A DNA stretch of 64,000 nt. Source: Beverwykella pulmonaria. Taxonomy: Eukaryota; Ascomycota; Dothideomycetes; Pleosporales; Melanommataceae. The stretch spans positions 553,901 to 617,900 of the forward strand of contig BCHH01000016.1 of NCBI GenBank assembly GCA_001599595.1. The letters run 5' to 3'. Positions 10,201 to 20,200 of the stretch are shown here, piece by piece. The translations under genes were made by a program, and so were the position numbers. The stretch's first letter is position 1; each line of letters starts with the position of its first letter. Below the pieces are notes generated by a model. The model saw only the letters and a program-made list of their open reading frames with translations, made no database searches and was not told the origin of the DNA.

Positions 10201-11400
10201 GAGATACTGTCACGAACAAAGCTCTATACCACTCGGCCATGAACTACCAAAAAGGTGCAGTGAACCAGATAGGTGAACTGTGCATAGAATAGCATATATA
10301 CGCATGACAGATACAGCCTCCAGAGCCCATCGTTCTCTCCGAAACAGAGCTTGCAGAGGCAATTTTAGCAGCAACAGCCCAATATTTGGCGTCCTCAACG
10401 AGATTCACCGATGGTGCGCTAAGTATCTCGTATAAGGTCACCGTCAAAGAGAGTCAAGACGTCGCATACGTTGTTCAGCTTCACCCCCACGGCCGTGTAG
10501 CATCTATGGATGCGTTCATGACCTTGATTTCGAGGACGACTCTCACATCTTACCTGTTCCTCCCGTTTACCCAATTCTAGGATAAATGGAACGACAAAAG
10601 GCCACAGGCATGGACCGGCAAATAACTCACCTGATACTAGGCGTCATGGCATCGTCGGTGTGCCCTAAATTATCACACGAGAAGAAACTTATCTTTGTGC
10701 AAAATATGGCCCTCGCATTCCAGGCTTGTTGGAGTCTCAAGCTTCCAGAACATCACCTCATCAGCGAGCTCACTGCCGATAGAATTGGTAACCGAGTTGT
10801 TCTTAGGATTGGACCCGATCAACACTATAGACTCGGCACCCCGTTCACTTCTATCCATGAATACCTCCGAGAGCATATCAGATCCTCATTCATCTCCCTC
10901 GAAAAGCAGCAAACCATTGAAGAATATAAAGAGCGGTTATTCGATCGTATCAGGCACTTTATCGACAATCACCTGCACAATATTCCCGCTATCGCCAAGG
11001 ACATCACTATCCTCGCCATGACGCGGACATGGGCCTTCATAACATCATTGTGTCTAGTGGGACAAACCCCCAGATGCAAGCTGTCATTGATTGGGAATTC
11101 GTAGCCAGAGCACCATATGCATAGCTTCACCGAACTATTGAGATGCTCTTCCGCAAGCCTGCTCCCGATGGGTTTGGGCCAGACGAAGGCGCCGATGAAC
11201 TCCGCGAAGCTTTCTGGGCAAATATCTCTGACTGGAAGCAGTGGGATCAGAGCAAAACGACACAAGCGTTCCTGGAGTGGTTCAGGTTCGGCCTGTTCAT
11301 GAAACCTGAATGAAAACCGAAAGACTTGCCCAAGGACAAGATACAGAACTTTTGGAGGGGAAATAATCAAGTTGTTGAAGACATTTTGAACAAGTATTCG
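10200..11400 (+). pseudogene. Broken phosphotransferase (APH/choline-kinase-like) gene
   Basis: Pieces of a fungal APH-family phosphotransferase lie in order over three frames: an N-terminal stretch from about 10310 (LVQ-free start, SISYKVTVKESQDVAYVVQL), the 172-codon open part 10586-11104 (YRLGTPFTSIHEYLREHI), then in another frame RHDADMGLHNIIVSSG, QMQAVIDWEFVARAPYA and FLEWFRFGLFMKPE. In intact members H-D-x-G-x-x-N carries the catalytic Asp and IDWEF the metal-binding Asp. Here HDADMGLHN is out of frame with the upstream part, and in-frame stops follow VARAPYA and FMKPE. It is a decayed gene and unlikely to make an active kinase. Confidence 0.7.
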
Positions 11401-11729
11401 TAAGCTTCTTTCCGACATCACAACCCACCGTCCCCGATCCCTTAGGATGCGGCTTTCCGGGGCATCAGATGGTTTACTTGAGGAAAGACGCCCCAGGTGC
11501 TCATCGCCCCAGCCTCCGTTGAGTTCTTCTCTGTTCATTGGAGTGTTATTGGAAATAACTGGACATTACAGCAGTAGATCCATGAGATAACTGGGATTCC
11601 TCTCGACTCTCTGCAACGTAGAGATCTGTCCCATTTCACTGTTTCTGAGCACATGTCATGGGTAGCAAACCGGCAAACTAAGCGCGAAGAAGCCATGGCG
11701 TATCTCTAATAGGCATTTTTAATGTCTAC

Positions 11730-12440
11730 ATGTCTCCAATTGATAGCGAGGGGAGGGAACACGCACTAATGCGCCTTCATGAGGAGATCAGCAGGCAAAC
11801 GAAGGCGTCGCTTGACCAACTACCACATGTTCCGCAAGCCGTCTACAATTCGTACGACAATAGAAACAAATATACTTGCCTTCTAGATGCCCGAGTCCAC
11901 GTTCTACGAGAGATACGAGGCTGGTTTCAACAGATAATGGGCCACCGATCTTCTAGTTGAGCGGTTTGGCAGGTATGGGGAAGACTACCATTGCCCGTGC
12001 CCCGGCCTTCCTCAGTTACGGCTCCTGGACCAATGGCGACATCTTGTTCATGCTCCTATCTGCAGACTACCTCATGGGTCTCATCCGTCACAACTACTTC
12101 TTGTCATTGACGCTTCGGACGAGTGTGAAGGTGACAACGATGTTCGCGAATTACTTAGACGACTTCTGGGGACAAGGATATTCCTACCGTTCGATTTCGA
12201 GTCTTCGTTACCAGCCGACCTGGATATGAGGAGATCGACACTCTTGTTCAAGAGTTTGGCGGATTGTTCATCTATGTAGCGACAGTATACCGATTCATAA
12301 AATCCAACGACCAGTGGGCCTAAGACTTACTGAGAATAATCTTGCCAAGCGAACCCGCTTTAAGACTTCAAAAAAGGAAGCGACAGCTCCCTTGCCACTC
12401 CCCATTTTCGGACCTCGATAAGATCTACAATACAGCTTTG
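11730..12440 (+). pseudogene. Decayed NACHT-type NLR fragment
   Basis: A fungal NOD-like receptor remnant. Before the P-loop, LPHVPQAVYNSYDN is the typical linker; a stop then separates it from the Walker A motif GLAGMGKTTIA (about 11963). A frame change later gives the Walker B/NACHT signature LLLVIDASDECEG, then FVTSRPG in yet another frame, and GGLFIYVATVYRFIKSND with LLRIILPSEPALRL, the conserved part after the NACHT domain. Several frame changes and stops make it non-coding. The homology stops at DLDKIYNTA, where the right inverted-repeat arm begins, so the repeat probably truncated it. The C-terminal ligand-binding repeats are absent. Confidence 0.8.
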
Positions 12441-12442
12441 TG

Positions 12443-12559
12443 TCGGCCCGTGGGTCACATGATGAGTCACATGATGAGTCACCTTGGTATTTGCTCATGT
12501 GACTCACTTCTATGTTTGCGTTCCCTATCTTGGTAGGCCTCTAGCGTGCTTGGTAAGAC
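12443..12559 (-). repeat. Right arm of the long inverted repeat
   Basis: Reverse complement of the arm at 5971-6122: same outer end cttaccaagcacgctag, same inner end gtgacccac(g)ggccga, with two TCACATGAtg units. It abuts the broken NLR. Confidence 0.85.
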
Positions 12560-12960
12560 GATAGATATTTCCTCGGTAACTCCTCCTCTGTAGAATCAAT
12601 AACGAACATCATTCTATCAATCTACTTCGTCACATCACGACACCTTGTTTTTCCAAAACCAACTACCACACCTTGCTAGGACCGATGAGGTTGTATGGAA
12701 GAGGTAAAACTTGCACACATTGTGATAAAAAGCTAGAAACACTTACAAGAGTAAAGCTAGTGGAGACTAGCTACCGTACCTGCTTGCAGTTTCAGTGTTG
12801 GATTGCTTGTACTACTCTTAGATATCACATATATATGTCGACCTGTTCCACGTTCTTACTAGCTTTAGTATATATAAGAAAATTAAATTTTGTAATATCT
12901 TAACTAGTTGTATTTACTGCCTAACCTTTTTCAAACTACAGCTAAGCCATCTAATGGTAA
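12560..12960. other. AT-rich spacer
   Basis: No gene or structured element is seen between the inverted-repeat arm and the 3' end of the protease-TPR gene. Confidence 0.4.
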
Positions 12961-15900
12961 TTAGTTATATTGCTTCAGACTGTTTATTTTTTCCAACTCC
13001 CAGCTACGTAGAGCTGCAAACGACGATGTTGTATATGGATGCCGAGGGCCAAGGATCTGTTTCCGCAGATGGAAGCATTTTGTCATCAGAGAGATTGCCT
13101 TTTCATTGAAGCTTTGGGACTTCAGCGTGAATGCGAGGTTGTTCATGCTTGTCAACGTATCTGGATGCTCCGCCCCAAGCACACCCTTTCTTGTCTCCAT
13201 CACTTGCACGAAAAGCGTTTCAGCTTCTTTCCACCGCCCCTGATCGCTGTACGTCGACGCCAGGTTGGCTATGTTAGTTAGCGTAGATGGATGCTCCAGC
13301 CCAAGTACTCTTTTCTTTATCTCTATCACTTGCATCTCCAGCTCTTCAGCCTCCTTCCACCGCCCCTGATTGCTATACGTTGACGCCAGGTTACCCATGC
13401 TGGTCAGCGTGTCTGGATGCTCCGGCCCAAGAACCTTCAAGCTTATCTCCATAACTTGTACCTCTAGCCCTTCTGCTTCCTTCCACCGCCCTTGATTACT
13501 ATACGTTGACGCCAGGTTGCCCATGCTGGTCAGCGTAGAGGGATGCTTCGCCCCAAGTACCCTCGAGCTCGTCTCCATGACTTGCACCCCCAGCTCTTCG
13601 GCATCCTTCCACCGCCCTTGATTCATGTACGTTGACGCCAGGTTAGCTATGCCGGTCAGTGTGGAAGGGTGCTCCAGCCCAAGGACCCTCTTTCTCATCT
13701 CCATCACCTGCAGTTCCAGCTCTTCAGCCTCCTTCCACCGCCCTTGATTCCTGAATGTTGACGCCAGGTTGGCCATGCTGGTCAGCGTGTCTGGATGCTC
13801 CTCCCCAAGCCCCCTTCTTCTTGTTTCCATCACTTGAACTTCTAGCTCTTCAGCCTCTTTCCACCGCCCCTGATTCCTATACGTTGACGCCAAGTTGCCC
13901 ATACTAGTCAGAGTGTCTAGATGCTCCGCTCCAAACTCCCTCTTTCTTATCTCTATCACCTGTACGTCCAACTCTTCAGCCTCCTTCCACCGCCCTTGAT
14001 TGCTGAACGTTGACGCCAGGTTGCCCATGCTGATTAGCGTGGAAGGATGCACCGCCCCAAGCACCCTCTTTTTTGTTTCCATCACTTGCACTTCCAGCTC
14101 TTCAGCCTCCTTCCACCGCCCTTGATTCCTGTACGTTGACGCCAGGTTTCCCATGCTAGTCAGTGTGTCTAGATGCTCTGTCCCAAGCACGCTCTTTAAT
14201 GTCTCCATCACCTGCACCTCTAGTTCTTCGGCCTCTTTCCACTGCCCTTGATTCCAATACGTTGACGCTAGGTTAGCTATGCCTGTCAGCGTGTCCAGCT
14301 GCTTCTTCCCGAACAGCTGGTCGGTCCCTTTCAACTGCGCCTGATTCCCGTACAGGTTTATGCTTTCATTTTCAGGGGTAACATCATAGTTCTGTACGGC
14401 AGTTTCTATCGCAGAAAGCGTTTTTGTACTTTGGTTTATGCCTTGATTTTCGTAAGCAGAATTCAAGTTGTAGAATTATTGCTAGGCCGGGCTTATCGTA
14501 CCTTCATCACCTGGCTTGCGAAATTCGATGGAAAGCTTGTGTTCATCTATGTCTTGAACATTCGCAACTCTCACAACGGACGCTTTAACTAGCTCGGCAA
14601 TATCTTGGAACAATCTCTCAACTGGCAGCATATGAAGATATGGACTTCGGTCGTATGCCGCGTATATGACGCCGCAAAGTTTCCCTTCACGGACAACCCA
14701 AGAGCCCGACAAGCCGTGAGCTATTGATTTTTAGTCCTTATTTAATGTATCAAAAGTGGTAACTTACTGCCAGCCATTGCTACCTGAATCTTCTTTGTGC
14801 GTATAATGTTACCTCTTAGAATGATCGAAGCATTACCTTCCAACATATAGCCCTTTACGGCTGTATTATTACAGCTTGTAATTACCCACACATCTCCGCT
14901 GAGGAGTTTGCATGTTGGAATGTGATCTTCAATTCTTGCGATCGTGTTATGATCTGGATCGTAATATTCATTTGATAATTGCACAACTGATCCAGGATCC
15001 ACAAGAGCAAAATCTGACGTATTTGGTGCCGGGTCAGGAAAGGAATAATCTCCATTAGTAGTCCCCCGGCCCATGTATGCGAGAATCTTAGGCGGTTGCG
15101 AGTCTGACCATATGCCTTCCTTGGTTTCATGGACCCTCTTCGATTCTAGTGATGGACTTTTCGTGTTTGTCATTTGTGCGGGAGGAGCATACAGACTATC
15201 AGTAGCAGCATCAGATCCAGAATCCGAGCTTGCTTCATAATCGGAGCCTGTATCTGATGACGCATTACTTGTTGACTCTATCTCGTCATTATAGGTGCTG
15301 TTAGTATCTTCAAGCAAGCAGTTCATAAGAGTATGAGCCGATGTCATTGCGAACAGAGAATTTCTGACGACGATCAAGCCACCTATAGTAGAGTAACGCT
15401 CGACGATACCGTTTGGGGTTTCGATAGTAAACCTAGCCTTAGTACCACAAATGGTCTTCTGGCTGGAGGCCCTATGCTGAATTGCAAAAGACACGTTGTC
15501 GAACTTTCCTGTAAAATGCGGTGATTGCAGTGATTGCGGTGATTGTGGTGACTGCTCTTCTGCCGCAGGCCACGGAGCGTGGAGTGAGGTGTGAGGCGCT
15601 TCCATAGAAAATCTGATAATGAAATGATTGAGGTAGGTTAAATTGCGAATGGCTTCCAAGACTTTTCTTTTACACTTTTTGCTGCCACAATATATCCAAA
15701 GGGTGGGATTTAAAGCTACTGGATCTTTTGGACAGGTTGCACCGGACTCTAAAGACACAGATGCTGGCGAACATTTTTTCCCAGCCATGCACAAGACTGG
15801 CTCCGTAATTACCTCTTCATCTCGCATCGACTTTGATAACATACTGGTCGCCTGGCACAAGTGTCTTTCGAGATTTGGCTGGACTTCCTGGTCCCATTTT

Positions 15901-16378
15901 TCTTGCACAAGACTTGGAGGCGGCAGTTCCCTCAACAGGCCTACGTAAAGTTTATCGACTTTGTAAATCTCCGGACATCGCTTTGAGCGAATCTTGGTGT
16001 ATTGCTGGAAAGACCGGGGGGGATCTTTGCCCTGTTTTTGTATTTCGCTGCGATCAGACACGACAGTGGTGTAAGATTGCTGCGAGTGTTGATGGGTAGT
16101 CGACAAAGATCGTCTTGTAACAAGAACTGGTGGGTCTGAAACAGGGACGCGATCTCTTACGCTCTGTCTGGATATCGTGAACTTAGGATAGTTGTACGAT
16201 GGGAGAATACAAAGTCTGGCTTTAAACTTACGAGATGTTGCTCATGTATTTCATGCTGCAGATCTGAGTATCCGTCATGTTGGGGTTGGGGTTGAGAATG
16301 CTTCAGCTGGAGCTCGTGGAATGATGGGATTTCAGTTGAGACTTTGGCGGTTGCCTTAAACTCTTCGGCAGCTATCAT
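12961..16378 (-). CDS. Trypsin-like serine protease domain fused to ten TPR repeats
   Basis: Four exons (16378-16232, 16163-14768, 14720-14502, 14441-12961) give 1080 residues; all introns are 47-68 nt and the phases agree. An upstream start at 16474 is possible. The N-terminal ~300 residues are without a recognised domain. Residues ~305-560 form a chymotrypsin-fold-like protease: TSAH (His ~326), SDFALVD (Asp ~433) and GLSGSWVV (Ser ~519), the expected triad order. A Ser/Asp-rich loop (~340-380) is inserted between His and Asp. Residues ~640-1060 hold ten 42-residue kinesin-light-chain-type TPRs (GRWKEAEELEVQVME...HPDTLTSMGNLAS), nine nearly identical. No NB-ARC/NACHT domain is present, yet this TPR type is that of fungal STAND/NLR sensors. 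I infer a TPR sensor that controls a protease effector, possibly in non-self recognition. Divergent neighbour starts 123 bp away. Confidence 0.8.
13195..14330 (-). repeat. Tandem ~126-bp repeats encoding the TPR array
   Basis: Nine near-identical 126-bp coding units in head-to-tail order. High nucleotide identity between units means that unequal exchange can change copy number, as in known fungal incompatibility genes. Confidence 0.85.
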
Positions 16379-16501
16379 AGGCTGGCGGTTATGCCAACAC
16401 CGCCCCGCCTGCAATGGACAGATTAAACTGCAACCTAATAATGCACCAGCACCCACCTCTGCATCCATCCACATTTTACCTGCTTTCGCAATCCGGAGTG
16501 T
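16379..16501. promoter_or_regulatory. Short divergent promoter region
   Basis: The protease-TPR gene and the membrane-protein gene point away from each other with only ~123 bp between inferred starts, so they may share regulation. No specific operator is evident. Confidence 0.45.
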
Positions 16502-17632
16502 ATGAAGAATATGTCATTGACTGGAAGATTATTTTCAAAATCATCTTCGGCGGATTCTGTGAAGTCAAAAACAGAGCGGAGGTGTGCAACGATCAATGCT
16601 TTCTGGCCTCACCTACACTTGGCAAAACTGGATTATATTGAGGAGGACTATGCAGCCTGGTTCGAATTTTTCGAAAAAACACTAGGAAGCTTGCATCCAC
16701 ACGCCTCAAAGTTTGCGATACACGAATGGAACGGCCTCCTTTCCATGATTACTAGCCTGAGTGCTAATCGAACCACGGTGAGAAAAGCGCTTACAGAGGA
16801 TATCAAGAAGGCATACTTGAATACTAGCGACGCCGCTATTGCTCGCTCTATCGAGCTTGCAGTTCGTCTTTGGCTGGGGATCAATGTATGCTCAAAGGGC
16901 CTGTCCGTCGGACCGAGAAATCCTCGAGAAAGTCGTATTGATTGGCAAGATGGTCAGTCTCTTGACGAAATGATCACAGCACTGTTTTGCCGAGGCACAA
17001 GCAAGGCCGCACTCGCAAATGCTTCATTTGACGAATCCTTCACCGCTGTGAACTTGAAGAATATATGCCGATTGCACATTCGGTGGACCGATAACCTGAT
17101 AGACCACCTAAAGTTGGAAGGACCACGAGGACGGCGATGCTTATCTATTTATCGGCATAAAATCTGCCTCGTCAATCACCGGAAAGGGCCAGAACCAACA
17201 ATTATCCTAGCGGAGGTTTTGGATGAGGCCATCCGTACTCTGGATCTCCTCTTCCCATTTGGCGACCCGAAAACAGAAGCTTTTTTGAAAGAAGAAAAGG
17301 TCCAATTCTGGACAATATCCCCATCCGGATCATCTCGAGCAACTGAGCTTGACGAATTCAAATATTGGAGAAACAACCTTGCGCAATTATCAAGTCTGTT
17401 TAATGGACCACCGGAAACTCTTATTCAGACATTGCTCGATACAAGAAATATCTCTCAATTCGCAACGTTGTGGGTGGCCATAGTCGGAGTCTTTTGCTTG
17501 ACCATTATTTTTGGTGTACTCTCGACTGTCTACTCGGTTAAGCAGTATCGTGTAGCTACTAAGTCATATGAGCTTGCCCTCGCCCTCGCCTGTCAGCAAA
17601 CGTCCACACCATTATCGGGATTCTGCAATTAG
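16502..17632 (+). CDS. Fungal hypothetical protein with C-terminal membrane segment
   Basis: A 376-residue uninterrupted frame. I recognise the conserved blocks of a widespread, unnamed ascomycete family: INAFWPHLHLAKLDYI, HEWNGLLSMITSLS, ARSIELAVRLWLGIN, LDLLFPFGDP, YWRNNLAQL, LFNGPPETLIQTLLDTRN. One hydrophobic stretch of about 25 residues near 326-350 (ATLWVAIVGVFCLTIIFGVL) is followed by a short polar tail, so the protein is probably tail-anchored with its bulk in the cytosol. There is no signal peptide and no catalytic motif that I can point to. In other fungi such proteins often sit near NLR/HET-type genes (recalled, not checked here). The divergent pairing with the protease-TPR gene makes a functional link possible. 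Confidence 0.7.
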   Translation: MKNMSLTGRLFSKSSSADSVKSKTERRCATINAFWPHLHLAKLDYIEEDYAAWFEFFEKTLGSLHPHASKFAIHEWNGLLSMITSLSANRTTVRKALTEDIKKAYLNTSDAAIARSIELAVRLWLGINVCSKGLSVGPRNPRESRIDWQDGQSLDEMITALFCRGTSKAALANASFDESFTAVNLKNICRLHIRWTDNLIDHLKLEGPRGRRCLSIYRHKICLVNHRKGPEPTIILAEVLDEAIRTLDLLFPFGDPKTEAFLKEEKVQFWTISPSGSSRATELDEFKYWRNNLAQLSSLFNGPPETLIQTLLDTRNISQFATLWVAIVGVFCLTIIFGVLSTVYSVKQYRVATKSYELALALACQQTSTPLSGFCN

Positions 17633-17971
17633 CAAACTGCAAGCATCGTTCAGGCCCAATTGTGTATTGTGACAGGCTATTTGCAGTATCGGTACAGAGG
17701 AACAGACGATGCCCGTTTGCAAGAAGAACTATTGAGAGTGGAGGCTTTGTTCGGGACATGGAAGTTTGTCCATGGCGGGAGCTAACCTATCAGTGACGTC
17801 TTTTGCTTGGGCTGCAGCTGCGCGGGGGATTGTTGTTATCATGTCGCACAACAAGGTGTCGCGAGGTCACTTCAGCAGTTGTGGAGATGTGATTGCTGGC
17901 GACTTTTGGGGAAGGCCTGGTAGATACTGTAGTTCTTAGTAGACACGTAATATGCCTTGATCTACGTACCA
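17633..17971. other. No gene seen
   Basis: Spacer between the membrane-protein gene and the rDNA fragment; I see no rRNA similarity before about 17972. Confidence 0.4.
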
Positions 17972-18111
17972 CCCAGCCCTTAGAGCAAAAGGGCAAAAGT
18001 CCCCTTGATTTTGANTTTCAGTGTGAATACAAACCATGAAAGTGTGGCCTATCGATCCTTTAGTCCCTCGACATTTGAGGCTGGAGGTGCTAGAAAGGTT
18101 ACCACAGAGAT
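17972..18111 (+). rRNA. 28S rRNA fragment, 5' piece (domain V)
   Basis: The sequence caaaagggcaaaagtcccc through ttaccacagagat matches the fungal 28S stretch leading into the peptidyl-transferase ring, including agtgtgaatacaaaccatga and ggcctatcgatcctttag. Several positions differ from the near-universal sequence (for example cacagGgat has become cacagAgat), so it is probably a relic. One ambiguous base (n) occurs at 18015. Left homology ends abruptly at about 17972. Confidence 0.85.
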
Positions 18112-19389
18112 GAACCATGCCAGTCGCGCTGTTCCAACTTCAGTAAGCAAATCATTTTTTATTCACCTCTGCTTGGTGTTGTGTGTTTGTTCTGCCATTG
18201 TGCAGTGACTCGCCTTAAATTCATATGAGCTTTTGTGTGGCTAATAGATGTTAACATCTGCCTAGCCCACATAAACAAAGTCGTTAGTACCATCAACTAC
18301 TGATGAATTAGACGGACACGTCTCTTTCAACAACGCAACAGTCGACACACAGATAGTTCAGGGTCATTTTGGCCTTCGGACGCTGTTCTCTCATCAGATC
18401 CGGCTTTAAACCCCCATCAACTGCTCCGAGAATTTGTACGGCTGAAATGTATTGCCAATAAGGATTACGCTCAATCTATTATTGATCTCGTCATTGTGAA
18501 ACATTCAACGCAGCAGCTTGAAGGCTGGTGTCGACTCTGCACATTGGCACCAACAAAAACAAACAGCTATATTCAACTCTCCTACAAGAGCGCAAACAAA
18601 TTTGCCACTTTGGGAGAACTGTTGCTCGCTCAGGGTTCAGACCTAGGCCCCAGAGAGCAAGCTTCACATTTGTGTGGAAAGCCAACCTGTCTTGAAAAAT
18701 GGCATATTGTTGCCGAGTCAGAGATAAACAATCAAAATAGAAAGGGTTGTGCAGTTTGAGTAGAGTGTCCACACAAGCGAGGAAATTGCAAGAAGAAATT
18801 GGGGTCTGTCAACATGTACCTATGTATATCAAATTCGCTTCTAGGTGGGAACATCCAGACGATTTTGAGGCCTTTGGAACTCATTGTTTAAAATTTTTTG
18901 ACTGTGCACTGAAGTAAATAGTAAGATGCGATTATTTTTTAACATTATTGTCCCAGGTCTTAGCCCCAATTTTTTTTTCCAAAGGTAACGTCAAAGGGGG
19001 ATTCTCCTAAGATCTAGTCCGACTATAGCTGTATTGTTGGCTATAGCTCTGGCGGCATAGCTGGATGCAGGGGACACTTGTAAGGTCTCTAGTACCAAGT
19101 CTAGTTTGTAATACTGCTAGACAGAGTCTGTTGAGAACAGGTGAGTAAAAATCTAGTCAATTCACAGCTCACTTGGCCTAAATTGTGGTATTAATCTACC
19201 TTGGCTGGGGGGTTCAACGCTCGCTAAAGTATGAGTTGAGTACTTCCAGTACTTGGCTTAAGGTACGGGCTACGCCCACCCGATATGTGCCATGTCTACC
19301 GGCTTACACAAAGCTGAGAAGCATGGAAGGGGTAGGGTTTTTACAGGAAGTCTTGATACTTTCAGACCCCGCGACCTCGGGTATTACGG
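18112..19389 (+). other. Group I intron-like insert in the 28S fragment
   Basis: The insert sits between ..accacagagat and agctggcttgtgg.., i.e. between bases equivalent to E. coli U2449 and A2450, a known group I intron site (L2449). The 5' exon ends in T and the insert ends in G, as group I introns require. A segment aagatctagtccgac near 19010 resembles the conserved S element (P7), and tcaactactga near 18290 could be R. A homing-endonuclease frame lies between them. I could not fold it, so splicing competence is unknown. Confidence 0.65.
18305..18759 (+). CDS. His-Cys box (I-PpoI-like) homing endonuclease, possibly degenerate
   Basis: A frame of about 150 codons is open from just after a TGA at ~18303. 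The first in-frame start is a GTG at 18496 (87 residues). The C-terminal part has the zinc-binding His-Me finger pattern of the His-Cys box family: CRLC, then SHLCGKPTC, a downstream His in EKWHI, an Asn in INNQN and a final Cys. I-PpoI, the type enzyme, is 163 residues and lives in an LSU rDNA group I intron, matching length and setting. These enzymes cut intron-less rDNA and so spread the intron. The missing ATG argues for decay. Confidence 0.65.
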
Positions 19390-19519
19390 AGCTGGCTTGT
19401 GGCAGCCAAGAGTTCATAGCGACGTTGCTTTTTGATCTTTCGATGTCGGCTCTTCCTATCATACCGAAGAAAGATTCGGTAAGCGTTGGATTGTTCACCC
19501 ACTAATAGGGAACGTGAGT

Positions 19520-19561
<42 letters not shown>

Positions 19562-19870
19562 ATGATGATTACCCCAATGGTAATTCCGCTTAGTACGAGA
19601 GGAACCGCGGATTCAGATAATTGGTTTTGGCGGCTGTCCGACCAAGCATTACCGCGAAGCTACCATTTGCAGAGTCCATGCCAGAAATGGGTGAATTCCG
19701 CCTGCAGATTGAAGTCGGATACAAATAGGCCCTTAGCCCAGAACCTTAGTAGATTGGCGTCTGTGTTTTTATGGAAATTGGAGGCACATTTGATTTTAGT
19801 CGGATCGGGGAGACATGCAGCAGTAATGGCAATAATGTTGACGGATTATCTGAAATTCGCTCTCTGCAGA
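19390..19870 (+). rRNA. 28S rRNA fragment, 3' piece (domains V-VI)
   Basis: agctggcttgtggcag through accgcgaagctaccat matches fungal 28S, including the alpha-sarcin/ricin loop agtacgagaggaacc (about 19591-19605) and gaacgtgagttgggtttagacc. After gctaccattt about 30 nt of the usual sequence are missing, then agtccatgccagaaatggg resumes. Homology becomes weaker after about 19720; the tail to ~19920 may be the end of 28S. Deletion and substitutions mark it as an rDNA pseudogene. No 18S, 5.8S or tandem unit accompanies it. Confidence 0.8.
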
Positions 19871-20200
19871 GCTTGAAACATATGACAAGATGAATAAACT
19901 CAAATCCTAGAATTAAAAGATGTTTTGATGTATTGCTCTAATATACAGAGGTCGAAGTGAATAGTGCATGTCCGAAGCCTTGAATCAGTGAACTTCACCT
20001 TATATTCCAATGCATGCATGCAACCCAACCCCATTTTAATCTTCTAGGAAATTACTGCATTTATGACACTCACACTCACACTCATGCAAAGGATATTGTA
20101 CGCACAACTGCCATCGCTCTCAATAAACCAGTTTCCTCGCTGAATCCAGCACTCTTAGCAAATCCACAAACATCTCGCTGTTTTCGTCAGCGTTAGTATC

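Noticed and set aside
10969..11538. 189-residue minus-strand frame
   Set aside because: Antisense to the decayed phosphotransferase; no independent motif.
19206..19290. Second R/S-like pair (gttcaacgctcgctaaag ... aaggtacgggctacgccc) suggesting a twintron
   Set aside because: The match to group I core elements is loose and I could not fold the region; one intron explains the exon junction.
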